Source of the DNA: Hermodarchaeum sp048939595
GTDB lineage: Archaea > Asgardarchaeota > Hermodarchaeia > Hermodarchaeales > Hermodarchaeaceae
Direction of reading: 5' to 3'
DNA length: 64,000 nt
Assembly (NCBI GenBank): GCA_048939595.1
Contig: JBHLPI010000001.1
Coordinates: 19,559 to 83,558 of the forward strand
The position numbers and the translations under genes are program-made. Shown one piece after another: positions 1 to 7,874 of the stretch. The notes under the pieces are model-generated. The model saw only the letters and a list, made by a program, of their open reading frames with translations, did not search any database and had not been told where the DNA came from. Position 1 is the first letter of the stretch. Each line of letters starts with the position of its first letter.

Positions 1-369
1 CATTTCTTGTTGGGTTAGCTGAATATCATGGCGCGATGTGACTACTCGCATGTGGTTTGTTCGGGATTGAAGTTGGGTGAGGACCTCAAGTGTGCCTGGA
101 ATGACGTATGAGAGCTCGGGATGTGAAAAGAAATGTCCTCGGAAATTTGTAAGGTATTGGATGAAGTCTGAATCGGAAAGATGGACATTCAACCTATTGA
201 GGAAATCGCGGGAATCAAAGGCATATCTGTACAGGTTTCGAATTTGATCTGGAGTTACTGAATACCCAAGGGGGCGAAGAGCTTGAGCATGAGCTTGGAT
301 CGCTCGTTCACGAGTATCAATTAGAGTGCCATCAAGGTCTGAGAGGAAGGCTTTCAACTTCATTATCAT
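1..369 (-). CDS. HAD-superfamily hydrolase, N-terminal part (runs off the left edge)
   Basis: A haloacid-dehalogenase-fold hydrolase cut by the window edge. There are 123 codons, read leftwards from an ATG at 369, without a stop. Motif I (DLDGT, residues 11-15) is at the extreme N-terminus, then a helical cap region, then a motif II-like VTSR near residue 110. It is a paralogue of the HAD gene at 426..1100: both share SDLDGTLID, a FIQYL/YIQYL segment in the cap, and the TSR motif, so this is a tandem duplication. A TATA-like TTATAAT lies on the minus strand near 392-398, about 25 bases before the ATG, and no clear SD is visible, which would fit a leaderless message. A second in-frame ATG is at 363. 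The substrate cannot be told. Confidence 0.85.
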   Translation of the reverse strand, partial: MIMKLKAFLSDLDGTLIDTRERAIQAHAQALRPLGYSVTPDQIRNLYRYAFDSRDFLNRLNVHLSDSDFIQYLTNFRGHFFSHPELSYVIPGTLEVLTQLQSRTNHMRVVTSRHDIQLTQQEM

Positions 370-425
370 TGAAGAGAAGGAGATTGGTGCTATTATAAGC
401 TTGACTGTCTTTCGGTAACTACAAA

Positions 426-1100
426 CTAAAGCAACGACCCTATCTCCGCCACTGAATCGATTATATGAGTACAATAGGGATAAAGGGCCTCAGGATTGAT
501 GAAGCCTGTTAAGACCCCAACTGTCGTGAAGCCAAGACTTTGTGCTACTTGCATTTCATTGGGAAAATCACCAATGACCCACACATCGTCTTTAGCCGTT
601 AAATCAGCAATTGCTAATTGGATTAATCGTTGCCGATGATCAGCATAGGGATAAAATGGAACTTCGTCAATCCCCTCTTGACGGGCTAGGTCGCCACGGG
701 TAAAGACAGGACGATCGAAGACCTGATCAAGTCCGAAATGTTGGACTTCGGTTCGGGTTTCCTCAACCCAAGCTCGTGAGGTAATGAGGCGGAGAGCATC
801 GACCTGTGGACGGATAGATTTCAGGGCTTCAATAACGCCGGGAAACACGTAAGAATGTTGCCACCCTTTGTAAAATTCCTGTTCAATACTGAGGAGGTAC
901 TGGATGTAGTCTTTTTGAGAAAGGCTGACATCTAACTCGTCTAGAAATCGTTCATAATTCATTACGATCTCTATGAATGGTTCGACCTGTTCGAAGCTTA
1001 TTGTGTACCCAAAATTGGCCAGCGCGTTGATTTGTGAATAGAGGAATCGGTCGCGTATATCGATAAGTGTTCCATCTAAATCAGAGACAAGAATTGGCAT
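426..1100 (-). CDS. HAD-superfamily hydrolase
   Basis: A HAD-type phosphatase-like hydrolase of 224 residues. Motif I (DLDGT, residues 7-11) carries the nucleophile Asp. A cap domain follows at about 18-85, then motif II ITSR (106-109) and a motif IV-like IGDFPNEM (176-183) with the acidic metal site. The ATG at 1100 is preferred over an in-frame TTG at 1115 because a GGGAG sits 8 bases before it and directly after the TTG. Length is normal for the PGP-like subfamily. It lies just downstream of malic enzyme and upstream of the paralogous HAD gene at the edge, all on the minus strand. The physiological phosphoester is unknown. Confidence 0.85.
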   Translation of the reverse strand: MPILVSDLDGTLIDIRDRFLYSQINALANFGYTISFEQVEPFIEIVMNYERFLDELDVSLSQKDYIQYLLSIEQEFYKGWQHSYVFPGVIEALKSIRPQVDALRLITSRAWVEETRTEVQHFGLDQVFDRPVFTRGDLARQEGIDEVPFYPYADHRQRLIQLAIADLTAKDDVWVIGDFPNEMQVAQSLGFTTVGVLTGFINPEALYPYCTHIIDSVAEIGSLL

Positions 1101-1196
1101 GCGTTGTACTCCCAAGTATTTTCAAACCGATTTTTGTGTTTGTTAGAGGTGAATCCTTCTACAAGGTAGTTTTTCTAATATAAACGCACGCCATGA

Positions 1197-2558
1197 TTAG
1201 ATGGGTGCTTTGGGGATGAATCCGTTATCCATCAGGGATTGGGTGACATCAATAGAGCGTTTAATGATTTTGGTTGCATGAGCAAGGAGTTCTTGCTCTT
1301 CCCATTCTTTTCGAGCAACCTTCTGTTCAATCGCTTTCATCCCTACAGCAACAGCTTCCGCTGGATAAAGTTCCCACTCATCCATGCTTGGAATTACATA
1401 ATCCTCACGTAAACCTCGTTCTTCTGCGAGGTCAGCAAGCCGTGTGGCCGCCGCAATACACATTTCATCGGTAATTTCCATCGCTCGGACATCAAGGGCT
1501 CCACGGAAAATCGCTGGAAATCCAAGACTATTATTGATCTGGTTATCAAAGTCAGATCGCCCAGTTCCTACTACTTTCGCACCAGCTTCTTTAGCCTCCC
1601 AAGGCCAGATTTCAGGAAGTGGATTAGCACAAGCAAAGACAATAGCATCCTTTGCCATCTTCTCGACCCATTCTTTCTTAATTAGACCAGGAATGGGGGC
1701 AGAAGCACTGATACACACATCAGCACCTCGAAGTGCTTCACCAAAGTCCCCAGAGCGTTGTTCTTCGTTGGTGAGGATAGCCAAGTCATACTTCTCATGC
1801 TCATCATCTTTCATTGCTTTCAAATCTTCACGACCTTTGTAAAGAAGTCCATCACGGTCACAGAGGATAAGATTACTCGCCGGCACCCCTGCTTCGATGA
1901 GTAACTCAGCAGTACAAGTGTTCGCGGCTCCAACGCCAAGCATCGCGATCTGTACTTGATCCAAGGATTTCCCAACAAATCGTAGTGCACCCATTAAACC
2001 TGCAAGGATAATTGTTGCAGTACCCTGCTGATCATCATGAAATACAGGAATTTTCATGTCCGTTTTCAGTCGATGCAAAATGTTGAAACATTTGGGCTTT
2101 GAAATATCTTCAAGGTTAATACCACCAAAGGCGGGTTCAAGGAGCTTGGTTGCCCGAATGAAGTTCTCAGGATCCTGAGTGTTAAGAGCAATGGGTACAG
2201 CATCAACCCCCCCAAGATACTTGAAAATCAAAGACTTCCCTTCCATCACTGGAAGCGACGCTTCGGGACCGATGTTTCCGAGTCCGAGAACGCGGCTGCC
2301 ATCAGTGACTACAGCGATCATGTTAGCTTTGTTGGTGTGGTCCCAGACTTTTTCGGGATTGGCTTCAATGTCACGGCAGGGAGCTGCAACGCCGGGAGTA
2401 TACCAGATGGCGAAATCGTCAAATCCCCGGATGGTGCATTTGGGGATGGTTTGGATTTTTCCTCTATAATAGGGGTGGAGTTGCATGGCTTCTTTAGCCG
2501 GTTGTTTGGCTTTTTCGAGGAGTTCTTCTTTGGTGGGTGGTCGTCCAGCTTGGGTCAT
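1197..2558 (-). CDS. maeB: NAD(P)-dependent malic enzyme (malate dehydrogenase, decarboxylating)
   Basis: Catalyses oxidative decarboxylation of malate to pyruvate and CO2 in the cytosol. The 453 residues match the short prokaryotic malic enzyme without the C-terminal phosphotransacetylase-like domain of MaeB proper. Visible motifs: YTPGVA (53-58), GLGNIGP (92-98), the EGKSLIFK segment with the catalytic Lys near 108-113, the metal-binding FHDDQQGTA (173-181), the Rossmann GVGAAN (208-213), and a C-terminal NNSLGFPAIF region typical of the family. The start is the ATG at 2558; no strong SD is seen. Together with pyruvate kinase at 51 kb it points to a pyruvate-centred anaplerotic metabolism. 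NAD versus NADP preference cannot be read. Confidence 0.93.
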   Translation of the reverse strand: MTQAGRPPTKEELLEKAKQPAKEAMQLHPYYRGKIQTIPKCTIRGFDDFAIWYTPGVAAPCRDIEANPEKVWDHTNKANMIAVVTDGSRVLGLGNIGPEASLPVMEGKSLIFKYLGGVDAVPIALNTQDPENFIRATKLLEPAFGGINLEDISKPKCFNILHRLKTDMKIPVFHDDQQGTATIILAGLMGALRFVGKSLDQVQIAMLGVGAANTCTAELLIEAGVPASNLILCDRDGLLYKGREDLKAMKDDEHEKYDLAILTNEEQRSGDFGEALRGADVCISASAPIPGLIKKEWVEKMAKDAIVFACANPLPEIWPWEAKEAGAKVVGTGRSDFDNQINNSLGFPAIFRGALDVRAMEITDEMCIAAATRLADLAEERGLREDYVIPSMDEWELYPAEAVAVGMKAIEQKVARKEWEEQELLAHATKIIKRSIDVTQSLMDNGFIPKAPI

Positions 2559-2706
2559 ATATGTGCATCTCGATGAAGTAATTCCCCTCCAGTTGGGGCT
2601 TGAACGGTTCGATGAGTCAGTTAAGTGTATTTCTCTTCTTCGAGATTATTGAATGCCTAAAATTAAGAAGTTTGACTTACGACTAATTTTTATGGATTTG
2701 GTGATA

Positions 2707-3294
2707 TCAGATCGCTTGGGAAATAGGCGATTCAGGTCTTGCAGTCGTAATCCGTAACCACATGAGATTCGCTATATTTTCAAAGACTTCAGAGACATTG
2801 AGACCTATCTTAGAACTTGTTTCAAGATACCCGACGAGATTATTGAGTTTCGCATAGTCGTGAGCCATGTCACTGTTATTGTTTCCAACATCCCGTTTGG
2901 TGCCAACTAAGAGAATGGGTATATCATCTGTGTTGTTGCGAACCAGGTTGAGCCACTCATCAAGATGATAGAATGTTGGGGGACGAGCTAAGTCAAAGGC
3001 TAGGATACAACCTAATGCACCTCGACAATAGCTGGGTAAGAGAAAACGGAAGCGCTCCTCACCCGCGAAATCCCATATGGTCAGAGTGACAAGGACACCT
3101 TCCATTTCAATATCTCGTGTCGCGAATCCGGAACCAACAGTCATTCGTTGATCCAGATAATTCCCTGTAAGGTAGCGGTGAATTAACGTGGTTTTTCCGA
3201 CGCCCCCATCCCCAACGACAATCATTTTCAAAACTGCTTTTCGGGGTAGGCTAGCGTCACCGGTTGATATCCATCCGACCGGACTTGGTTGCAC
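2707..3294 (-). CDS. Ras-like small GTPase (Asgard type)
   Basis: A small GTP-binding protein of 195 residues. G1/P-loop is GDGGVGKTT (28-36), G3 is WDFAGEE (74-80), G4 is TKRD (132-135) and G5 is ETSSK (about 158-162). The catalytic Gln of classical Ras (DxxGQ) is replaced by Glu79, and the G4 Asn of NKxD by Thr. There is no C-terminal Cys box, so lipid anchoring like eukaryotic Rab/Ras is not expected. The start is a GTG at 3294 with a GGGG/GGTA stretch about 8 bases upstream; starting at residue 24 would truncate beta-strand 1. Genes of this kind are numerous in Asgard archaea. No effector is adjacent; neighbours are malic enzyme and larB. Confidence 0.88.
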   Translation of the reverse strand: MQPSPVGWISTGDASLPRKAVLKMIVVGDGGVGKTTLIHRYLTGNYLDQRMTVGSGFATRDIEMEGVLVTLTIWDFAGEERFRFLLPSYCRGALGCILAFDLARPPTFYHLDEWLNLVRNNTDDIPILLVGTKRDVGNNNSDMAHDYAKLNNLVGYLETSSKIGLNVSEVFENIANLMWLRITTARPESPISQAI

Positions 3295-3490
3295 ATCTTC
3301 TACCCCGCTAATATTCTTTGGAAGACTGTAGTGCCTTATCCTGCTGGTTCATGTCCCCATCGTTCCTCAAAGATGAGGGGGACCACTTACACAAGTACAG
3401 ATAAATGCCGGATTGGTCCTTCTTAAAGCCTGTTTCATTGGAGAGCGGCGTGGAACTTTTTTTGCGATTTTCTGTATCTTCCACATAGTG

Positions 3491-4267
3491 TTACTCTTGT
3501 GCAATCCGATTAGCAATCAGAGCAGCAATCGCCCCTGCTCCAACTCCATTATCAATGTTCACGACCGCTAACCCAAGCGAACAAGATTGCAGCATAGAAA
3601 TCAGAGCGCCAAGCCCTTCTCCACCTAACCCATAACCTGTTGAGATAGGAAGCCCAATGACAGGGATATCAACCAGCCCCGTTACTAAAGAGGGTAAAGC
3701 GCCTTCCATTCCAGCTGCAATAACAAGGACATCAATGCCTTGTTCAACCATCTCTTCAAGTTCTGGGAAAAGCCGATGAACCCCCGCGACCCCGACATCA
3801 TATGTTGTAGAAACTTGACATCCCATTTGTTCAGCCATTACACGTGCAGCCTCTGCAACCCGCCGATCAGAGGTTCCAGCTGCAATGATACCAACCTTAC
3901 CGCCTGTTTGCTGAGGTTGATAATCTTGTGTGTGGATGAGCGCTATCTCTCCTTCACCAAAGACCTCAAAAACCAAATCAGAGCCATAAGTTTCCTTTAT
4001 CGCTCGCTGCTGCTCTTGGTTTATTTTACTTAAAATTATCACAGGCTTGGCCCCAATCCCAGCCGTGATAATTTTCGTAAGTTCGGTTATTGATTTGTTC
4101 TTAGCAAAAATTACTTCAGGTATTCCTTTTCGAACTTCCCGGTGAACATCTAGCTTTGCTAGTTTGGCGACCTCCACAATGTTGAAAATGCGGAGTTTTG
4201 TTTCTGCTTCTTCGATAGTACACTCGCCTTGTGCGACTTTTTTAAGGAGATCACGAAGCTCGCTCAT
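3491..4267 (-). CDS. larB: LarB: nicotinate adenine dinucleotide carboxylase/hydrolase for the nickel-pincer cofactor
   Basis: First enzyme of nickel-pincer nucleotide synthesis: carboxylates and hydrolyses nicotinic acid adenine dinucleotide to pyridinium-3,5-biscarboxylate mononucleotide. The 258 residues comprise a helical N-terminal part (1-110, LRDLLKKVAQGECTIEEAE) and a C-terminal PurE-like domain beginning KVGIIAAGTSDRRVAEEA-like, with the family GTSD motif near 133-136 and GMEGALPSLVTGL further on. The ATG at 4267 is chosen over a TTG at 4282 because GGTGAT lies 7 bases upstream. It is divergent from larC, the two starts being about 80 bases apart, so they probably share a regulatory region. 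No larA is in the window. Confidence 0.9.
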   Translation of the reverse strand: MSELRDLLKKVAQGECTIEEAETKLRIFNIVEVAKLAKLDVHREVRKGIPEVIFAKNKSITELTKIITAGIGAKPVIILSKINQEQQRAIKETYGSDLVFEVFGEGEIALIHTQDYQPQQTGGKVGIIAAGTSDRRVAEAARVMAEQMGCQVSTTYDVGVAGVHRLFPELEEMVEQGIDVLVIAAGMEGALPSLVTGLVDIPVIGLPISTGYGLGGEGLGALISMLQSCSLGLAVVNIDNGVGAGAIAALIANRIAQE

Positions 4268-4345
4268 TGCGGCTATCACCAATTTCTCATAGACAGACCG
4301 AGCATATTAAAGCTTGAAGAATTGACAACTTAGTGGGAAATATAC

Positions 4346-5152
4346 GTGCTTGATTCTCAGATTCTAGTCATCGACCCCCAACTTGCCGGGATTGCAGGCG
4401 ATATGTTTGTTGCGGCGCTACTGGATTTAGGAGCCAATGCAGAGGCGGTAATCAAGGCCATGGAAGCAGCCGTGGACTACGTTCCAAATTGTCGAAAGGT
4501 ATCTGTAACACCACAGCCAATCACACGCAGTCATATTGGCGGACTGTTCCTCGATATTCAAATAGATGAATCATATTCAACTCGCCCAGGTAAAATCCTC
4601 CTAAAAGCCGTTACATCGCTGACAAAGGATCTGAAACTTTCTCAACCCGCAAAAGCGTATGCGATTCGAGCGATTTACACCCTTATTGGAGCTGAAGCAA
4701 GTGTGCACCAGCACACAGTAGAAGAAGTTCATCTTCACGCCGCAGGCTCTGTCGATACAGTTCTTGACATCATTGGAGCCGCTGTAGCACTAGAGAGTCT
4801 CGGAATAGTGAGTTCTAAAACTACGAAATATTTCACACTACCAATCGCTGTAGGCGGTGGAACCTTTCCCAGTGGGCATGGACGCTTAGCAGCACCAGGT
4901 CCAGCAGTAATGAACATTCTAACTGAAAATAATCTTGCCTTCAAAGGAGGACCACATCTCTGTGAAATGGCTACACCCACCGGAGTCTCCTTACTCGCTG
5001 CACTAAAGCCAATATCAACCCAGGTATATCCTGAACTCTACCCCCAAGCGGTAGGATATGGCGCTGGGACAGGAGAGATACCTGGGACTCCGAACCTACT
5101 TCGACTTGTGTTAGGAAAACCCAAAAAACCAACCAACAACGAGGAGGTCTAG
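4346..5152 (+). CDS. larC: LarC, N-terminal domain only: nickel insertion protein for the pincer cofactor
   Basis: Inserts nickel into pyridinium-3,5-bisthiocarboxylate mononucleotide. The 268 residues cover the LarC1 region: N-terminal DPQLAGIAGDMFVAALLDLGA, a His-rich VHQHTVEEVHLHAAGSVDT (about 114-132), and PSGHGRLAAPGPA. Full-length LarC proteins are usually about 400 residues, with a second C-terminal domain (LarC2). That domain is missing here and larE follows 48 bases later, so the C-terminal part is absent or encoded elsewhere. The start is GTG at 4346. It is in one direction with larE and divergent from larB. The family assignment is firm; whether it is active without LarC2 is open. 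Confidence 0.87.
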   Translation: MLDSQILVIDPQLAGIAGDMFVAALLDLGANAEAVIKAMEAAVDYVPNCRKVSVTPQPITRSHIGGLFLDIQIDESYSTRPGKILLKAVTSLTKDLKLSQPAKAYAIRAIYTLIGAEASVHQHTVEEVHLHAAGSVDTVLDIIGAAVALESLGIVSSKTTKYFTLPIAVGGGTFPSGHGRLAAPGPAVMNILTENNLAFKGGPHLCEMATPTGVSLLAALKPISTQVYPELYPQAVGYGAGTGEIPGTPNLLRLVLGKPKKPTNNEEV

Positions 5153-5199
5153 CCACTATTCCAGCCAGTAAAAAGTCTCTACAACAAAAACGCAGCCAA

Positions 5200-5979
5200 G
5201 TGATTGAACACCTTAAGGAATTAAGGAGTGTATTAGTGGCTTTGTCAGGTGGCGTAGATAGTGCAGTTATGGCAGCACTTGCCTATGAAGCATTGCAAGA
5301 TAAAGCAGTTGCAGCGACTTTCGATTCACCCTTGATGATACCCGAAGAAGTTGAAGATGCACGACAAGTGGCGAAAACCATTGGAATTCGCCATCATGTG
5401 CAAACCTTGAATGAATTGGAAAAGGCGTCCATTGTTCCAAATCCCGTTGATCGCTGTTACCATTGCAAACTCCTTCGATTCCGTGAAGCTCAGGTCCTAG
5501 CAGTCAAACTAGGATTAAATGTGGTCGTTGATGGTACCACGGCAAGTGATCTCGGTGAACACCGACCGGGACTGAAAGCAATACGTGAATTGGGAATCAT
5601 TAGCCCCCTACTTGATGCAGGCATTACTAAAACGGAATCCCGACAGCTTGCAAGGGAGTTAGCACTCCTTGTAGCTAATAAGCCATCGAATAGTTGTCTA
5701 GCTACACGAATACCGTATGGTGAAACCCTCACAGAGGAACGACTTGCACGGATTGCAGCAGCTGAAAAAGCGATTCGGGAAATAGCAGATGTGGGTTTCA
5801 TTCGAGTCCGTGATCATGGGCATTTAGCCCGGATTGAGGTTCCATCCGATAAAATCCAGATACTTCTTCGAAAACCAATATCAGACCAGATTATCAAGCA
5901 ATTAAAAGCCTTTGGTTACGAGTTCGTTACGATCGATTTGAAAGGTTACCGTTTCGGGAGTTTTGACGAACCATCATAA
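5200..5979 (+). CDS. larE: LarE: ATP-dependent sacrificial sulfur transferase
   Basis: Activates the biscarboxylate precursor by adenylation and donates sulfur to make the bisthiocarboxylate pincer. 259 residues from GTG at 5200. Visible: the N-type ATP pyrophosphatase loop SGGVDS (16-21), CYHCK (86-90), DGTTASD (111-117) and NSCLATRIPYG, where Cys166 is the likely counterpart of the sacrificial Cys176 of Lactobacillus LarE. The true start may lie upstream: an excellent SD (GAGGAGGT, 5141-5148) stands 52 bases before the GTG but only 9 before an in-frame ATT at 5158, which would add 14 residues of a typical LarE N-terminus. It follows larC by 48 bases. Confidence 0.9.
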   Translation: MIEHLKELRSVLVALSGGVDSAVMAALAYEALQDKAVAATFDSPLMIPEEVEDARQVAKTIGIRHHVQTLNELEKASIVPNPVDRCYHCKLLRFREAQVLAVKLGLNVVVDGTTASDLGEHRPGLKAIRELGIISPLLDAGITKTESRQLARELALLVANKPSNSCLATRIPYGETLTEERLARIAAAEKAIREIADVGFIRVRDHGHLARIEVPSDKIQILLRKPISDQIIKQLKAFGYEFVTIDLKGYRFGSFDEPS

Positions 5980-6545
5980 AGAATAAGCAAAAAAAATCGC
6001 TACTAGATAATTGGTTACGAAGCGATGAACGTTTTTCCTTTCCTTTGTGCCTTCAAAATACGGTTCTACCTTTTTCAGAATCGTCTACTATTTCCAAGGC
6101 AATACATTGGTTAAGTTCTAAAAATGAAAAGATAGGAAAGAATTCGTCATTTTCCGTCAAATACATGTTAAGCCTATGAAGAATCAACCCAAAACACAAA
6201 AGGCGATTTTTCTGTGTAAGTTTTCAAGTCGAAAAAATGTCAGCGAGCCAAAATAAACAATTCTCTCGTTTTCCTCTGCTTTTTTTATTGGTTTGACCGG
6301 ATTCTGCCCTAAGCTTTCGGTGACAAACGAGAAGACAAAACTCAATCAGGAGATTCATGAATGGGATACACAAGAAGCAGCAGAATTCTATGCCAACTCG
6401 TTTGCAATGCAATTTATGAAGAATCGGTCAGTTCCTGGCTCCACTTCATATGAAATCCTTCCACAGTAAACCCAAGAACGAATGAAAGGCTTTTATCACA
6501 ACGGGTCCACGAGTAGCATACACTCAATATATCCGAGGGAAGTAT
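5980..6545. other. Long intergenic region (566 bases)
   Basis: The longest stretch without a recognised gene. It is AT-rich, with several T-runs (for example around 6282-6288) and no convincing RNA gene. Near its right end is a short open frame (6320-6469) listed separately. A 62-codon frame on the minus strand (6224-6412) has a Cys/Leu-rich composition unlike the neighbouring proteins and is probably spurious. The last 70 bases should carry the promoter of the fucose-isomerase-like gene, but I cannot choose one TATA box with confidence. Confidence 0.5.
6320..6469 (+). CDS. Possible small protein or gene remnant (49 residues)
   Basis: An open frame of 49 codons starting with GTG at 6320 and ending TAA at 6467-6469. 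Its composition is protein-like (hydrophilic, helical NQEIHEWDTQEAAEFYANS segment, then QFMKNRSVPGSTSYEI), unlike the low-complexity bases around it. No clear SD precedes the GTG, and the frame is open upstream only back to a TAA near 6256. It could be a short real gene, or the C-terminal tail of a decayed one. I recognise no family. Confidence 0.25.
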   Translation: MTNEKTKLNQEIHEWDTQEAAEFYANSFAMQFMKNRSVPGSTSYEILPQ

Positions 6546-7874
6546 ATGCAAAAGCCCAAGGTTGGACTTATCACACTCTCACTTGCCCGGGAACGAATAG
6601 ACATTGCTGAACAAGCCCATAAAGAACTGAAAGCCGCGTTGAAAAAACAGCCCCTTGAAATAATTCCTTATGATGAACTGGTCTTAACGATGGAAGATTC
6701 AGTCCGGATCTCCGAAGACATGGTGCATGACCATATTCAGTGTATCATCTATAATATCGGCTCCTGGGTGTACGCGCCCATGGTTGTTTCTGCTGTTCAA
6801 GCTACAGGATTACCAAGCATCGTGTATGGATATCGGAGCCCTGTAGCATTCAGTCTCGTTGGTGCGGCGATTACACATGGCAGTCTTGATGAATTGGATC
6901 TTCTGCATCGGTTTGTCTATGGAGAACCCGATTCGCCAGATGTGTTGGATGCAATTACCAGTTATTGCCGAGCCGCGATGACCTTTGATAATCTCAGTCG
7001 TAGCAAAGCCGTTGTCATTGGTGGAAAAACCATGGGAATGGTGACCTCTGCAGTAGACTTTAGCCAGGTGAAAGATATCTTCGGTACAGAGATTGAACAT
7101 GTTGATATGCTGCGATTATATCTGGATGCCCAGAAAATACCTGAGAAGCAAGTAAAAGAGAAAATGGCCTGGGCAAAGAAGACTTACGGGTCAATCAATG
7201 TCTCTGACGAGATTCTTGAGAAAAGTGTTCGTTTGTATTTCGCTATGAAAGAGATGATGCAGACAGAGGGGTATGCTTTTGGTGGTTTCAAATGTCAGCC
7301 TGAATTCATTGACAATTATGTCAGTGGTTGTATGCCTATCTCCTGGCTAATTAATGAAGGCATCATGATGTCTTGCGAAGCCGATATGAACGCAGCATTC
7401 ACAATGCGAATTCTCCATTTATTAAGTGGACAGCCAGTGCTCTTCGCTGATGTCAATGATTTGGATATGAATACAGGCACACTACGGTTAGTTAATTGTG
7501 GGACAATCGCGACGGATATGGCTATTTCGCCCAAAGATGTTGATTGGAATCCACAGTACGAATATATGGGCAAAGCCAGCGGAGCCTGTCCAACCTTTAG
7601 TTGCAAAGAAGGATACGTCACCTTAGCAAGACTGGCGCGAGTAGGTGGTGAGTATGTGATGCAAATCGCAAACGGTGAAGCTGTTGTTCAAGACAAAGAA
7701 ACCTTTAAGGAAGCACGCGATCGCTGGCCACATGCCTTTATTCACCTAGAAGGTGATCCTGACCTCTTCGTCCAGCATTTGCGATCAAATCATTTACACA
7801 TGGTGTATGGCGATGTGGTAAATGAGCTATATGATCTATGCGAGATTTTAGGAATTGAACCAATTTACACTTAG
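6546..7874 (+). CDS. L-fucose/L-arabinose isomerase family protein
   Basis: A ketol-isomerase-fold sugar isomerase family member of 442 residues. The N-terminal half has alternating Rossmann-like segments (PKVGLITLSL; IQCIIYNIGSW; KAVVIGGKTMGM). The C-terminal half carries residues that fit the Mn-site of FucI-type enzymes: a Glu in SCEADMNAAF, an Asp in LFADVNDLD and a His in the C-terminal SNHLHMVYGD. Classical FucI is about 590 residues, so this is one of the shorter, functionally uncharacterised family members. It starts at ATG 6546 with no clear SD and is convergent, overlapping by 4 bases, with the UbiA-family gene. The actual sugar substrate cannot be told. Confidence 0.75.
   Translation: MQKPKVGLITLSLARERIDIAEQAHKELKAALKKQPLEIIPYDELVLTMEDSVRISEDMVHDHIQCIIYNIGSWVYAPMVVSAVQATGLPSIVYGYRSPVAFSLVGAAITHGSLDELDLLHRFVYGEPDSPDVLDAITSYCRAAMTFDNLSRSKAVVIGGKTMGMVTSAVDFSQVKDIFGTEIEHVDMLRLYLDAQKIPEKQVKEKMAWAKKTYGSINVSDEILEKSVRLYFAMKEMMQTEGYAFGGFKCQPEFIDNYVSGCMPISWLINEGIMMSCEADMNAAFTMRILHLLSGQPVLFADVNDLDMNTGTLRLVNCGTIATDMAISPKDVDWNPQYEYMGKASGACPTFSCKEGYVTLARLARVGGEYVMQIANGEAVVQDKETFKEARDRWPHAFIHLEGDPDLFVQHLRSNHLHMVYGDVVNELYDLCEILGIEPIYT

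Noticed and set aside
6224..6412. 62-codon minus-strand frame in the long intergenic region
   Set aside because: Odd Cys/Leu composition, no SD, and it overlaps the more protein-like plus-strand frame at 6320.
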